Shown here: positions 43,230-52,386 of the stretch, one piece after another | How positions within the stretch are numbered: the first letter of the stretch is position 1 | Layout of the letters: every line of letters begins with the position of its first letter | Assembly: GCA_002729885.1 (NCBI GenBank) | Contig: PBUB01000002.1 | Coordinates: 50,706-114,705 of the forward strand | DNA length: 64,000 bases | Direction of reading: 5' to 3' | Source: Spirochaetaceae bacterium | GTDB lineage: Bacteria > Spirochaetota > Leptospiria > Leptospirales > Leptonemataceae | Notes under the pieces: model-generated | The model's input: the letters and a program-made list of their open reading frames with translations, nothing else | Told to the model about the DNA's origin: nothing | Database searches by the model: none | Position numbers and translations under genes: made by a program

Positions 43230-44441
43230 TTAGTTTTTCTGAATCGTAAGCAAGAAGAAGCGAAACAACCAGATCAGTATGGCCAGGCAGAACAGAAAGG
43301 ATGCATATCCCAGATGGTTCACATAGCTGGCCGGCATCAGATGCGCTGTAGCCCGTGTGGCGGCTGCCAGCGACAGAAGAATTACAGGAATCCAAACAAG
43401 TACGCTGCGATTCTCCAGTTCCAGGTCCCATTTACCATGCGAAAGCACCACTCTGGTCATTACGGAGAAAATCAACAAAGCCAATCCGCCAACCAGGAAT
43501 AGATGACCCCAGTGCACCGAGGCCGCTCCGGTCAGGACGCGGGAGGCCAGACCGGCCAGAAGCATCCAGAATGCCAGCCACAGTCCGGTTGAAATGGCCC
43601 GACGAAAGGAATTTCTGTAGATGCGAAACCTCAAAACCAGCCAGTAAAACATTGCAGCGAATTCCAGCAGGGCGCCCGCCCGCACCAGGGTTCCGGATCG
43701 ATCTTCATCCAGGGAATATCCAACAATTTCCAGTAGAGTTCCGGCCAGAATTAGCCCAGTAACCAGATAGGGTTCAGTGCGGTTTTCCTCGAGAAATCGC
43801 CTCCATGCATGACGATCTTCATGATCGCTGGCCTGAATGGTTACCGCGATACGAGAGCCTGCGCCCAGTACAATTAGAGATATGCTACAGTAGAAGAGAA
43901 GAGTTCGGCCAGAAAACAAAAAGGACTCATAGGCAATGCCCGGTACAAAATCCCGAAGGGTGAGCCCGACCAGAATCAGAATCCAGCCCAGAAGAGCGGC
44001 GCCCAGGCCTGCCGGCAGGAATGCCTTTAAATAAGTCGGCAATACAGTGTTAGATTGTAGCATCCTGGATCGGACGAAGTGCAGAGTCATGCCCAGGGCC
44101 AGCGCTCCGAACAGACATACCAGTATGGTCTGACCGGATACGAAGGCTGCAATAGATGCCAGGGAGAATCCGGCTACCGTACCTACCAGGTACAGGGATG
44201 GTAGGGGCGTTCCGGAAAATCGGGGCATGGCTGTGAGCAAGAATCCAGCCACAGCCGGATAAATAAATGTGGCATAGACTCCGTAAGCGTGCAAAGAGGC
44301 GGGATAGGCCGAGATACCCCAGCTCAGCTTATGGGACAGGCTCACTACCATCCATAATCCTACGCTTAGAATTGCACCCAGCCAGGCAATGGGAAACAGG
44401 ATCCGGTACGGTTCGATTGCTGATTTAGATGGGGCGGTCAT
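43230..44441 (-). CDS. nnrS: NnrS-family haem-copper membrane protein
   Basis: 403 residues and about 12 membrane helices. It opens with PYRILFPIAWLGAI, and conserved His occur in helices (SLHAYGVYATFIYP, SVHWGHLFLVGGLA, VVLSHGKWD, TAHLMPA). NnrS proteins are linked to nitrosative stress and denitrification and are typically controlled by NO/anaerobic Crp-Fnr regulators. A perfect FNR-type palindrome lies 80-107 bases upstream, matching that expectation. No nitrite or NO reductase is in the window. Confidence 0.88.
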   Translation of the reverse strand: MTAPSKSAIEPYRILFPIAWLGAILSVGLWMVVSLSHKLSWGISAYPASLHAYGVYATFIYPAVAGFLLTAMPRFSGTPLPSLYLVGTVAGFSLASIAAFVSGQTILVCLFGALALGMTLHFVRSRMLQSNTVLPTYLKAFLPAGLGAALLGWILILVGLTLRDFVPGIAYESFLFSGRTLLFYCSISLIVLGAGSRIAVTIQASDHEDRHAWRRFLEENRTEPYLVTGLILAGTLLEIVGYSLDEDRSGTLVRAGALLEFAAMFYWLVLRFRIYRNSFRRAISTGLWLAFWMLLAGLASRVLTGAASVHWGHLFLVGGLALLIFSVMTRVVLSHGKWDLELENRSVLVWIPVILLSLAAATRATAHLMPASYVNHLGYASFLFCLAILIWLFRFFLLTIQKN

Positions 44442-44520
44442 TTCTTTCCTCGTGCAGGCAGGCCATTCTATGGTCTAAGCATTTTCCATGGATTCTTTTA
44501 TGGTATTATCCAGATCCCCG

Positions 44521-44548
44521 GTTTTCCTTGATTTGGATCAAGGAAAAC
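44521..44548 (-). promoter_or_regulatory. FNR/DNR-type operator upstream of nnrS
   Basis: TTGAT-TTGG-ATCAA at 44528-44541 is an exact FNR-family consensus, embedded in a perfect palindrome with 12-bp arms GTTTTCCTTGAT / ATCAAGGAAAAC around TTGG. Its centre is 93 bases before the nnrS ATG. A site centred at -41.5 would put the start of transcription near 44493, with TACCAT as -10. It could also fold as a hairpin, but the exact FNR core and the neighbouring gene make a Crp-Fnr operator more likely. Confidence 0.8.
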
Positions 44549-44625
44549 TCCGGTTCGAAAGGATTCTCAGGAGGTGTGCCGGGAAATCATTTGCCAATCC
44601 TTGAGCAGAGTTCAAACAGGACTGG

Positions 44626-45369
44626 ATGTCAGAAGTATCATTTGGATTGGAAGGTAAAACTGTTCTTGTAACCGGTGCCAGCCGAGGTATTGGCCGGTCC
44701 ATCGCAGAGGCATTTCGCGATGCCGGAGCCACCGTATATGGAACCGGCACAAGACCGGAGTCCATACAGTGGATGCAGGATGGTGGCGTTCATGCCCGGG
44801 TTTTAGATGTGAAGGAATTTGAAGCGGGAAAGGAACTCATTCAGGAAATTGTAAAGGAACATGGTCGCCTGGATTGCCTGGTGAACAATGCCGGCGTTTC
44901 CAGCAATACCCCGGCTTCCGGTTTTAAAGAAGAAGAGTTTAGCCACATTGTAGATACCAATTTTCGCGCACTTTTCTTTCTTTGCCAGGCCTATTACAAA
45001 GCCCAGAAGAAGCAGGGAGGAAATATAATCAATGTTGCCTCTGTTCTGGGAATGGTGGCTACCATGCTGGCCTCTGTGTACTGCGGCACCAAGGGGGCTG
45101 TTCTCCAATTGACCAGGGCTCTGGCTCTGGAATGGGCCAGTGCCAACTTTCGTGTGAATGCAATCTGTCCCGGTTTTATAGATACAGATATGACAGCAGG
45201 CATCAAAGCGAAAGACAACCTGATGGAACAAATGAATGCGCAAATCCCCATGAAAAGAATGGGAAAGCCAGAAGATCTCGCTGGAGCAGCTCTATTTCTG
45301 GCCAGCGATCTTTCCGGATATATGACCGGGCAGTCCATGGTAATCGACGGCGGATACACCATACATTAA
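44626..45369 (+). CDS. Short-chain dehydrogenase/reductase (FabG-like)
   Basis: 247 residues, classical SDR. TGASRGIG (16-23) binds the nucleotide, NNAG is at 87-90, and the catalytic Ser139, Tyr152 and Lys156 (YCGTK) are all present. IDGGYTIH ends the chain as in FabG-like enzymes. It may reduce 3-oxoacyl-ACP/CoA or another ketone. It lies divergent to nnrS across the FNR-like site but with no matching -10 on its side, so shared regulation is uncertain. The LEA2-like lipoprotein follows by 53 bases. Confidence 0.88.
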   Translation: MSEVSFGLEGKTVLVTGASRGIGRSIAEAFRDAGATVYGTGTRPESIQWMQDGGVHARVLDVKEFEAGKELIQEIVKEHGRLDCLVNNAGVSSNTPASGFKEEEFSHIVDTNFRALFFLCQAYYKAQKKQGGNIINVASVLGMVATMLASVYCGTKGAVLQLTRALALEWASANFRVNAICPGFIDTDMTAGIKAKDNLMEQMNAQIPMKRMGKPEDLAGAALFLASDLSGYMTGQSMVIDGGYTIH

Positions 45370-45422
45370 GCGAAAGCTTCGGAGTCGTTTTATCGCATGT
45401 CAGTGGTTCAGGAGTATTAACA

Positions 45423-46352
45423 ATGAACGGTTTTAGATATCAAAATCTGTCCAGAGCTCGGTCCAGTGAAAGAGCCAGGCTTTCAGGGATTCGGCGCTGG
45501 CTTGTTACTGTATTGGTTTTGATGTGTGTCTGGTACGCAGGAGGTAGCTGTTCTTTGCTCCAGGCGCTTTTCGATCCCAATGGTCCTCAGTTTCGCATCG
45601 CCGGTTTTTCCATTGAAGACATATCTCTTGAAGGCATGACCGTGAAGCTGGATGCAGAACTAAAGAATCCCTATCCAGTGGGTCTTCCTGCAAGCAGTCT
45701 GAATCTGGATTTAAACATTAATCAGAATCATCTAACAAAAGTGAATACGGATCCAATAGCGGTTAAAGCAAATTCTGTGGCTCATTTCCCTATTCGCCTG
45801 AATCTGGAATTCAAGAAGGTAAAGGCTCTGTTTCAAAATCTTTCTACGGTAGAGCAATATACCATGGGTCTTCGGGGATCTGCGGACTTTGACGTCAAAA
45901 TGGCTTCGTTGCCATCGAAAGTGAGCGTGCCTCTAAGTATGGAGCAGAAGGTTCCTGCATTCTTTCCGGATGTAACTATCGAAAACTTCGATTTCAGTGG
46001 GCCGGATTTTATTTCCGGCGCAGATTCGGCTCTTTCTGCGGCCTTCGATCTAAAAATCAAGAATCAGGCGGCTGCGGATTTTCTGGTTCAGGGTCTGAAC
46101 TATTCCCTGGAGTTAAGCGGCAATTCCTTTCTGTCCGGTGAATCGGTGGAAACGAAAAAGGATGGGGATGCCTCTGTTGTTCGAGTGGATTCCAGGATTC
46201 CACTGATGGGTGCCGGTCGGGCTTTTCTTTCCCTGTTTCAGTCCGGCGGATCCAGCTATCGAGTGAAAGGGAATTCGGACCTGGAGTTCCCGGGATCTGA
46301 CCTGGCCAGCACTGCCTTTGGTTTTGACAAAGAGGGAAAGCTGGCCTGGTAA
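45423..46352 (+). CDS. LEA2/WHy-domain-like lipoprotein
   Basis: About 309 residues from ATG 45423, which has AGGAG 8 bases ahead; the open frame extends to 44982 but that part overlaps the SDR gene. A basic N-terminus and hydrophobic helix lead to lipobox YAGGSC. The rest reads as two beta-sandwich units, FRIAGFSIEDISLEGMTVKLDAELKNPY-like and FPDVTIENFDFSGPDF..FDLKIKNQ, typical of LEA type-2 (WHy) proteins found in bacterial envelopes. Function is unknown; such domains are linked to stress and desiccation. Confidence 0.82.
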   Translation: MNGFRYQNLSRARSSERARLSGIRRWLVTVLVLMCVWYAGGSCSLLQALFDPNGPQFRIAGFSIEDISLEGMTVKLDAELKNPYPVGLPASSLNLDLNINQNHLTKVNTDPIAVKANSVAHFPIRLNLEFKKVKALFQNLSTVEQYTMGLRGSADFDVKMASLPSKVSVPLSMEQKVPAFFPDVTIENFDFSGPDFISGADSALSAAFDLKIKNQAAADFLVQGLNYSLELSGNSFLSGESVETKKDGDASVVRVDSRIPLMGAGRAFLSLFQSGGSSYRVKGNSDLEFPGSDLASTAFGFDKEGKLAW

Positions 46353-46442
46353 GTCCTGGTAAGTCGAATGAGTTGCCCGACGGCACGGCGCTTCAAGACC
46401 TAAAGTTGAAAGCGCCGGCCTGGGCCTGGTCCGGCGACATAC

Positions 46443-46476
46443 TTGATTCGCTTCGAGTCGCATAAAAGCGAATCAA
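46443..46476. other. Perfect inverted repeat between convergent genes
   Basis: TTGATTCGCT (46443-46452) and AGCGAATCAA (46467-46476) are perfect 10-bp arms with a 14-base loop, in the 140-base gap between the convergent LEA2-like and small lipoprotein genes. There is no T tract. It probably works as a two-way mRNA end structure. Further GC-rich pairs precede it at about 46389-46435. Confidence 0.5.
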
Positions 46477-46492
46477 TTCACCTGAATTCGAC

Positions 46493-46942
46493 TTAATTCG
46501 CCGGGTGAAAAGTTACAGAGTATCCTCCATCCCCGGACTCGTCGTTCATGCCAAAGAATATAGTGATGGATTCGGTAGAAGGATTTCGTATTGCTGCTCG
46601 GTCGGTGCTGCCATCCAGTTGTTTTGGCTTTTCATAATCTATGTTTAACTCCAGTTTATCGATGGTATCATTGTAGTCCACAGTGGCCATGCCGCTTACG
46701 TCAGCCATGCGATTGTGAAAGGAAAACATTGTATCGGACTCTGGAATACGCGCTTTGAAATCAAATGGTACGCGAAGATCCAGATAGGCCTCTTTCTGAA
46801 TTACTTTCGCAAACTCTGGATCTGCGCCATTCTTGATTTCTACTGAATGAGCTACCCAGCGCTTTTGCAGTTCCGCCGGTTCGGGCTGGCAAAAAGAACA
46901 CAGCAGAATTGTCATCGGTATCAACAGATAGATTTTTTTCAT
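46493..46942 (-). CDS. Small lipoprotein of unknown function
   Basis: 149 residues from ATG 46942, preceded by AGAGGAGG, a strong ribosome site (the open frame extends 16 codons further). A signal peptide ends in LLCSFC (Cys18). The mature chain is about 130 residues, beta-rich and aromatic, and ends with GGYSVTFHPAN. No family recognised. It probably has its own promoter within the 106-base gap to the next gene. Confidence 0.75.
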   Translation of the reverse strand: MKKIYLLIPMTILLCSFCQPEPAELQKRWVAHSVEIKNGADPEFAKVIQKEAYLDLRVPFDFKARIPESDTMFSFHNRMADVSGMATVDYNDTIDKLELNIDYEKPKQLDGSTDRAAIRNPSTESITIFFGMNDESGDGGYSVTFHPAN

Positions 46943-47048
46943 ATAGCCTCCTCTTTCGCTTGAGACTATCAGGAATGAAAAATCATTCAATAAAAATTAA
47001 AAGCTATTATGGTTATAGAAATGTAGGTTCGCAGTCCGCCTGCTGCTT

Positions 47049-48518
47049 TCAATCCAGAGATGCATGGGAGTTGGTGTTCTGACTCTCCGAGTTGCCCTGA
47101 TCCACGGCCGATTCCGAATCCCTTGAGTAGGGCACATAGAAACCATCTCCGTTGGCCATTCCTTCCAGATGGCCTTCTCGGTCGAAAACGAAATCATGTG
47201 TGAGCCAGTTTTCTCCACCGCGAAAAACATGGGTTGTAAACGGATACAAATAGTAGCCCCCACCCCAGGAGTTTCTGTATCTCAGTCCATCCCCGGCTTC
47301 TCGAATCTCAATTATTTTTCCGGTTAGAGGATTTCTATAGGTGCCGATCACTCGATCTCGCACCCAGGGCGGCGCAGGTTCGCTCTCCCAGGTGTATAGT
47401 GGCTCCCTGGCACCTACGTAAGCGCTGGCCAGGCGTCCCAGTTTTTTTTGCATTTCGGCCAGAAACATCTCCAGCGGCGGCGTGTATTCCGGAGGATTAC
47501 CCAGATAGCAGATGGCTGTGCCGTAGCGAGGAAACATCTGCACCCAGGCAGCAACATAGTCCGCTCCTCCAATGTGAAAGAATGTGACTACTCCATCTTC
47601 GTTGGTCTTTACCCTCCAACCGCGGCCCGTATAGAATTGATTTCGGGAAGAGGGCGCATAGAGAGGATTTCGAAGCATGGTAAGAATACTCTCTGGTTGA
47701 ACAATCTGCCTTCCGTCAATGTGCCCGCCAGATAGCCACATACTGGCATATCGTGCAAGATCATGGATGCTGGTTTTCAGTCCGCCTGCGCCGGTTTTAG
47801 GGCCCGTGGTGTCTGTTAATCCAGCCGGCTCCAGGAAATGGAGCTTCACCGCCTCTTCAATCGTCAGGCCTGTCTTCTTCTCAATGATTTCGCCCAGAAG
47901 CATATACCCATGATTGGAATAGCGGTAATGCTTTCCGGGCGGATAGATGGGCTTTACCAGTTTGAAGGATAGTTTATTGTAGCTTACCGGTTCGTAAGTC
48001 TTGTAATACCTGAGATCGGGCAGCCCTGCTGTATGAGTGAGCAAATGATCTACTAGAATGGGGCGTGAGCTAAGTCGTTCTAACCTGAGCCCGGGGAAAA
48101 TCTGCTCCACTGGCTCTTCCGGATTAAGAATTCCCTTATCGATTAGAATTTGCGCCGTGGTGGCTGTAAAGGTCTTGGTAACCGAGGCCACTGGATAGGT
48201 TTTATGCTGATCTGAATTGATATAGTTGGAATAGACAATGGAATCATCAACAATGACAGCCACAGCAAAAGAAGTAAAGTATCCGCCCCTGTGGAATCGC
48301 TCCATCCACTGAGCTACAGCTTCCTTATGTCGCTCAATCTCAGGACCGTCCGGATGTCGCATGTCCACCGGATCATAGATTTCATTGGCATCATCAATGG
48401 CTTCCTGAAAGGAATCGCCGCTGGAGCAATGGGTAGCGTACAATACCAGGCCAGAGCTCAGCAGAATCGCTGCGAAGGTTAGTGTCAGGGGGCGAAACCG
48501 AAGCATGGCAGGTTCCAT
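47049..48518 (-). CDS. Serine beta-lactamase-like hydrolase lipoprotein (A)
   Basis: About 489 residues. ATG 48518 has AGGGA six bases upstream; a longer TTG-started form is less likely. Signal peptide with YATHC (Cys31). The beta-lactamase/D-Ala-D-Ala carboxypeptidase fold shows SVTK (the Ser-xx-Lys nucleophile), YSN in HYRYSNHGY and a FHIGGADY motif as the third element. Members act as esterases, peptidases or lipases; there is no direct clue to the substrate. A second, divergent copy follows on its upstream side. Confidence 0.85.
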   Translation of the reverse strand: MEPAMLRFRPLTLTFAAILLSSGLVLYATHCSSGDSFQEAIDDANEIYDPVDMRHPDGPEIERHKEAVAQWMERFHRGGYFTSFAVAVIVDDSIVYSNYINSDQHKTYPVASVTKTFTATTAQILIDKGILNPEEPVEQIFPGLRLERLSSRPILVDHLLTHTAGLPDLRYYKTYEPVSYNKLSFKLVKPIYPPGKHYRYSNHGYMLLGEIIEKKTGLTIEEAVKLHFLEPAGLTDTTGPKTGAGGLKTSIHDLARYASMWLSGGHIDGRQIVQPESILTMLRNPLYAPSSRNQFYTGRGWRVKTNEDGVVTFFHIGGADYVAAWVQMFPRYGTAICYLGNPPEYTPPLEMFLAEMQKKLGRLASAYVGAREPLYTWESEPAPPWVRDRVIGTYRNPLTGKIIEIREAGDGLRYRNSWGGGYYLYPFTTHVFRGGENWLTHDFVFDREGHLEGMANGDGFYVPYSRDSESAVDQGNSESQNTNSHASLD

Positions 48519-48636
48519 CGGTTCCCTGATGCTGGGACCTGGCCTGCTTTTCGTCCAGAACAAAAGTGGTTTTTACAAATTAATTAATGGTTGTCGGCTC
48601 AATTGATGTTTATCCGCTCCATTTGTGTTCGCCCCC

Positions 48637-49662
48637 TCAATCAGCTTTCGTAAGCGCAAGACGTCCCATCTTCAATATATCCGATCGATATCGAATGGTT
48701 TCTTTGTCTTTGAAGTTCGGAGGATTGGCAATATGCACAAAGTAAGAGCTGGTTTGCGGAATAATATAAATCTCCGCAGCCGCATTGTACCAGGTGCCGG
48801 AATGGTAGAACAGAGTGGGACCGCTACCCGGTGTATAAACATGCCAGCCCAGACCATATTCATTTACGGATCGCCGATGATCCGGGTTGGCAAAAATTGC
48901 GAATACCCTGTAGTAAGGTGAAGACTCTCTGCTATTTTCCGAGAGCAGAAACTCACAGAATCTGGTGAGATCCTCCAGAGTGCTTACCATTCCCGCAGCG
49001 CCATTGCTGGCTGCAGCGCTGGTATTTCGCATCTTGGCGGGAGTTAGAATCCAGTCCTGGATCAATTGAGGCAATGGTCGGCCGGTGAGTTCCTTCGCAA
49101 GTTCTGCCAGTAAATGATAATTATAGTTGGAATATCTAAATTTACCCTGCATTCCGGGCTCTGGCGCTGGGTACTTCTTTCCCGCGATTTCGAAGGAATC
49201 TTTTCCCCCCGGTTCGTAAGGAATCCCGGACGTATGGCTCAATAACATCCTGGCAGTGATGGCAGACATTTCTGGCTTTTTGGCCTGCTTTTCCCATTCC
49301 GAAAGGTATTCGCGCACAGGCCGGTCCAGATCCAGCTTTCCGGTTCGGGACAGCCGGAGCAGAATCATGGACGTGAATGGTTTGTTCAGCGAAGCGATGG
49401 ATACCTTTTGATTCTGGGAAAGTCCCTTGTGAACCCAGAGAACGGGCGTTCCTTCGCGAAACAATGCAGCGGCCGCTCCCGGGAGTTTTTCGCTTCCAGC
49501 CAGCTGATCGATATAGAGTTCCATTCTGTCTCGAATCTCCTCTACAGATAGTCGATCCAGGTTTCGTGCCAGTTCCTCCACCGGCAGGGTATTGTGGCAG
49601 AGGGAAAGGAACAGGACACTGAGGGAGCACAGGCTGGCCTGAATTCTGGAGGAGCGTTTCAT
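48637..49662 (-). CDS. Serine beta-lactamase-like hydrolase lipoprotein (B)
   Basis: 341 residues. Signal peptide with LFLSLC (Cys22). The catalytic SLNK, YSNYNYHLL and FYHSGTW motifs are intact. It shares the fold and overall plan with the gene downstream but is clearly shorter, lacking its C-terminal 120 or so residues. The tandem arrangement suggests duplication and divergence. The start ATG 49662 is the only one that gives the signal peptide. Confidence 0.85.
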   Translation of the reverse strand: MKRSSRIQASLCSLSVLFLSLCHNTLPVEELARNLDRLSVEEIRDRMELYIDQLAGSEKLPGAAAALFREGTPVLWVHKGLSQNQKVSIASLNKPFTSMILLRLSRTGKLDLDRPVREYLSEWEKQAKKPEMSAITARMLLSHTSGIPYEPGGKDSFEIAGKKYPAPEPGMQGKFRYSNYNYHLLAELAKELTGRPLPQLIQDWILTPAKMRNTSAAASNGAAGMVSTLEDLTRFCEFLLSENSRESSPYYRVFAIFANPDHRRSVNEYGLGWHVYTPGSGPTLFYHSGTWYNAAAEIYIIPQTSSYFVHIANPPNFKDKETIRYRSDILKMGRLALTKAD

Positions 49663-49846
49663 TGTCTCTATCCCGGGCGGATGCTGGCCTGGCTATTACA
49701 TATAGCAGGTAACAATGCTGTCATCGGAACGGACCGAATGAGCTTTCCAGATCCAGGCTCCGCCTATAACTATAGAGTCGGCAACGCTACATTCCTCAGA
49801 ACCATTTTTCCCGGGCGATTGCGGGTATCTGAACCCTGTACAACTG

Positions 49847-51199
49847 TTATTTGTCTTCGGCAGGCGGAGAGGGCTCTGAATCCTTGTTCTGGGCCGCTTC
49901 TGTGGCGGCCGCTGCATTTCGAGCCCAGCCAAAGGGATCCGTTATAGTCCTTAGAAGCCCGGGCCCCTTTTTCTTATAGGACTCAATAGCCTGCTTATAG
50001 GTGTTTTCCAGTTTTACGGCGCAGTTTCCAATGTCATGCTCCTGAGCGATGGCCAGGCTTTGCTCGGAAAAGCTTCTATACAGATCCCGGTCTTTCAGGA
50101 TCTTCATGGCTCTTTCTGCCATATCGATATGGTGGCCCGGTTCTACAATGTAGCCGTTTCTTCCGTCCTGAATCAATTCTGGAAGTGCGAAGGAATTGAC
50201 TCCAACACAGGGAAGTCCGCAGGCCATGGCTTCCAGAACCACCAGTCCCTGGGTCTCCATGGTGGATGCTGTCAGGAATAGATCGTATTTTGGATAGATG
50301 CCAGGTAGAGTGTCTCGGGAAACGAAACCCGGAAAGTTAATCTTGTCGTAGACATCATGTTGTCGGGCTTCGATCTTCATGGATTCCAGGGCCGGTCCAT
50401 CTCCCAGGATATCCAGGGTGGCATTGGGAAAGTGTTCCAGAATTAGAGCGAAAGCCTTGATCACTACTTCGCAGTTCTTTTCGTAAGAAATGCGACCTAC
50501 GTGCAGGAATCGAGGTCCCTGGCCGGAGAATTCCTTTACCTCTCCTTTGAAAACCTTTAAGTCCATCCCGTTAGAGACCACTTCCACGGGTTTTCGCACA
50601 CCGTGTTGTATAAGCTCGTCTCGAATAAGGTGGCTGGGGCTGATGATGATTTCGGCCGTTTCGTAGAGGCTGTTGGTTAATTTCCAGATCAGCTGCTTTT
50701 TCAGGGATTTGGAATCCTTTCGCTCAATCTTATCCAGGCGTTTCTTGATCTTCTTATTTGCCTGGAAATAGGACATCAATCGGTCCAATCGAAGCAGACG
50801 GTACAGAGAAATATAGGTTTCCTGTTCCGATACCAGGGTGTGGTAGGTCCCCACCAGAGGGACGTCGTACATTCGAGAAGCCATTACTCCATACTGGCCC
50901 AGCAAGCCTGGAGTCTGAATATGGATAAGGTCTGCTTTGAATTCCTTTACAGCCTTATGAATCTTCTTCTGGGAAGGAAGCACCACTTTAATATCTGGAT
51001 AGCTGGGAAGAGGAGCATTCTTGAATCGAAGAATTTCAATGTCATCTCCCAGAACCTTTATGTCATCTGAACCATATTTTGGGCAGCAGATGATAAACTT
51101 GTGACCTCTTGCCGATAGATATCTGCAAAAATGATCCACCGATATGGCCACGCCATCTATCTTGGGCAAAAAAGTATCTGTAAATATTGCGACGTTCAT
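49847..51199 (-). CDS. Glycosyltransferase family 4
   Basis: 450 residues, GT-B fold. N-terminal FTDTFLPKIDGVAISVDHF, middle GRISYEKNCEVVIKAF and the donor-binding EAMACGLPCVGVN are those of GT4 enzymes that add glucose or mannose to lipids (the diacylglycerol glucosyltransferase branch). An amphipathic KKIKKRLDKIERKDSKSLKK helix near 150-175 fits membrane-surface association. A Pro/Glu tail closes the chain. ATG 51199 has GGAGAG ahead. The membrane protein upstream lies 22 bases away, so one operon is likely. Confidence 0.85.
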   Translation of the reverse strand: MNVAIFTDTFLPKIDGVAISVDHFCRYLSARGHKFIICCPKYGSDDIKVLGDDIEILRFKNAPLPSYPDIKVVLPSQKKIHKAVKEFKADLIHIQTPGLLGQYGVMASRMYDVPLVGTYHTLVSEQETYISLYRLLRLDRLMSYFQANKKIKKRLDKIERKDSKSLKKQLIWKLTNSLYETAEIIISPSHLIRDELIQHGVRKPVEVVSNGMDLKVFKGEVKEFSGQGPRFLHVGRISYEKNCEVVIKAFALILEHFPNATLDILGDGPALESMKIEARQHDVYDKINFPGFVSRDTLPGIYPKYDLFLTASTMETQGLVVLEAMACGLPCVGVNSFALPELIQDGRNGYIVEPGHHIDMAERAMKILKDRDLYRSFSEQSLAIAQEHDIGNCAVKLENTYKQAIESYKKKGPGLLRTITDPFGWARNAAAATEAAQNKDSEPSPPAEDK

Positions 51200-51221
51200 T
51201 ACACTCTCCAGCGAAACGGTC

Positions 51222-51641
51222 CTATCTTTCTATGGGTTCGTAGCTTTCCTTTCTAAGTGGTTCCAGATCCCTGTCCAGCGGGAGAATGAATCCCAGCCAT
51301 GAAATGGAAAGTAAAATAAAAAGCAATCCCAGGTTAATTAATACCGCAAAGGTAGCTCTTCGTGCAGATCGCAACGCTGCATCTTCTGGGACATCCCCAA
51401 AAGAGATTCCATCCTTATTCCTTTTGAACATGTTACGAATTCGTTTCTCGAACAGTCGTCCTTGAAACAGAGAGCTAATGGAAGGCAGTTCGCCGGCCCG
51501 TCTTCTGGCCAGCCAGAACCCCCAGGCAGCCAGGGCCACTCCAGCGGGTAGCACAAGGGGCCATAGCACCGGAATGAGCGCCAGAACCAGGAGAAAATAG
51601 GACAGGATTCGAAGGATCCAGACAGCAGAGCCAGACTTCAT
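51222..51641 (-). CDS. Small membrane protein, unknown
   Basis: 139 residues with two N-terminal membrane helices (about 8-45), a basic cytoplasmic loop containing [18 protein letters not shown], and a third helix near 95-118. No family recognised. It precedes the glycosyltransferase in the same transcription unit and may anchor or regulate it (inference). It is divergent from tpx with 66 bases between the starts. Confidence 0.65.
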   Translation of the reverse strand: MKSGSAVWILRILSYFLLVLALIPVLWPLVLPAGVALAAWGFWLARRRAGELPSISSLFQGRLFEKRIRNMFKRNKDGISFGDVPEDAALRSARRATFAVLINLGLLFILLSISWLGFILPLDRDLEPLRKESYEPIER

Positions 51642-51707
51642 AAAAAGGTTGGATTTTTTCTCAACGATGAGCTAATTGTGACAACAACATTTTTGAAAGA
51701 GGTGAAT

Positions 51708-52220
51708 ATGGCCACGGTTACACTAAAAGGTAATCCAATCCGTCTCGAGGGAAATCTTCCCGAAGTTGGAGCCCAGGCTCCGGATTTTAAAGTAGTACGA
51801 GACGATATGTCCGAGGCTTCCCTGAAGGATTTTTCTGGAAAAGTTAAGGTTCTGGTAGCGGTACCCAGTCTGGACACTCCGGTCTGCGCAACAGAAACCA
51901 AGAAATTCAACGAAAAGCTGGCAGGCGATTCTGACGTAGCCACCATTATCGTATCCGGCGATTTGCCATTTGCTATGAAGCGATTCTGCATTTCTGAGCA
52001 TGTTGATGGAGTGGTGGTTGGATCCCAGTTTCGGGATATGGCTTTCTCTCGCTCCTACGGTACGCACATTGCGGAAGGTGGACTCCAGGGACTATCTGCA
52101 AGAGCAGTCTTCGTAGTAGACAAAAACGACAAGGTTGCCTATACAGAACTGGTTCCCGAAATCGGACAGGAACCAGATTACGATAAAGTGCTGGATGCTG
52201 TCAAAAAAGCCAAGAGCTAA
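51708..52220 (+). CDS. tpx: Thiol peroxidase
   Basis: 170 residues. The peroxidatic Cys60 in [10 protein letters not shown] and the resolving Cys94 in KRFCIS give the atypical 2-Cys Tpx arrangement; the chain length and order of elements are standard. It removes hydroperoxides using thioredoxin. ATG 51708 has GAAAGAGGTG just before it; the upstream open frame to 51678 is not needed. A GC hairpin at 52236-52254 follows the stop. Confidence 0.94.
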   Translation: MATVTLKGNPIRLEGNLPEVGAQAPDFKVVRDDMSEASLKDFSGKVKVLVAVPSLDTPVCATETKKFNEKLAGDSDVATIIVSGDLPFAMKRFCISEHVDGVVVGSQFRDMAFSRSYGTHIAEGGLQGLSARAVFVVDKNDKVAYTELVPEIGQEPDYDKVLDAVKKAKS

Positions 52221-52235
52221 TTTCTGATTGGGAGG

Positions 52236-52254
52236 GGCCTGCCTGCGGCGGGCC
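52236..52254 (+). terminator. Hairpin after tpx, terminator-like
   Basis: An 8-bp stem GGCCTGCC / GGCGGGCC with one G-T pair and a TGC loop begins 15 bases after the tpx stop. The following bases (TGTCCGGTT) are not T-rich, so termination may be partial. Confidence 0.4.
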
Positions 52255-52386
52255 TGTCCGGTTAAATCGACACTGAGGCATTCAACATTTACAGTTTCTA
52301 CCTGGCCAGGGATTTCGTGTAATTTCCTGCCGGGTGATCCATAAACCCGGGTTTACAGTGCACCTGCGTTTCCGGAATCTGGCCCT

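Noticed and set aside
44982..45422. Long upstream extension of the LEA2-like gene
   Set aside because: It lies inside the SDR gene in another frame; AGGAG stands before ATG 45423.
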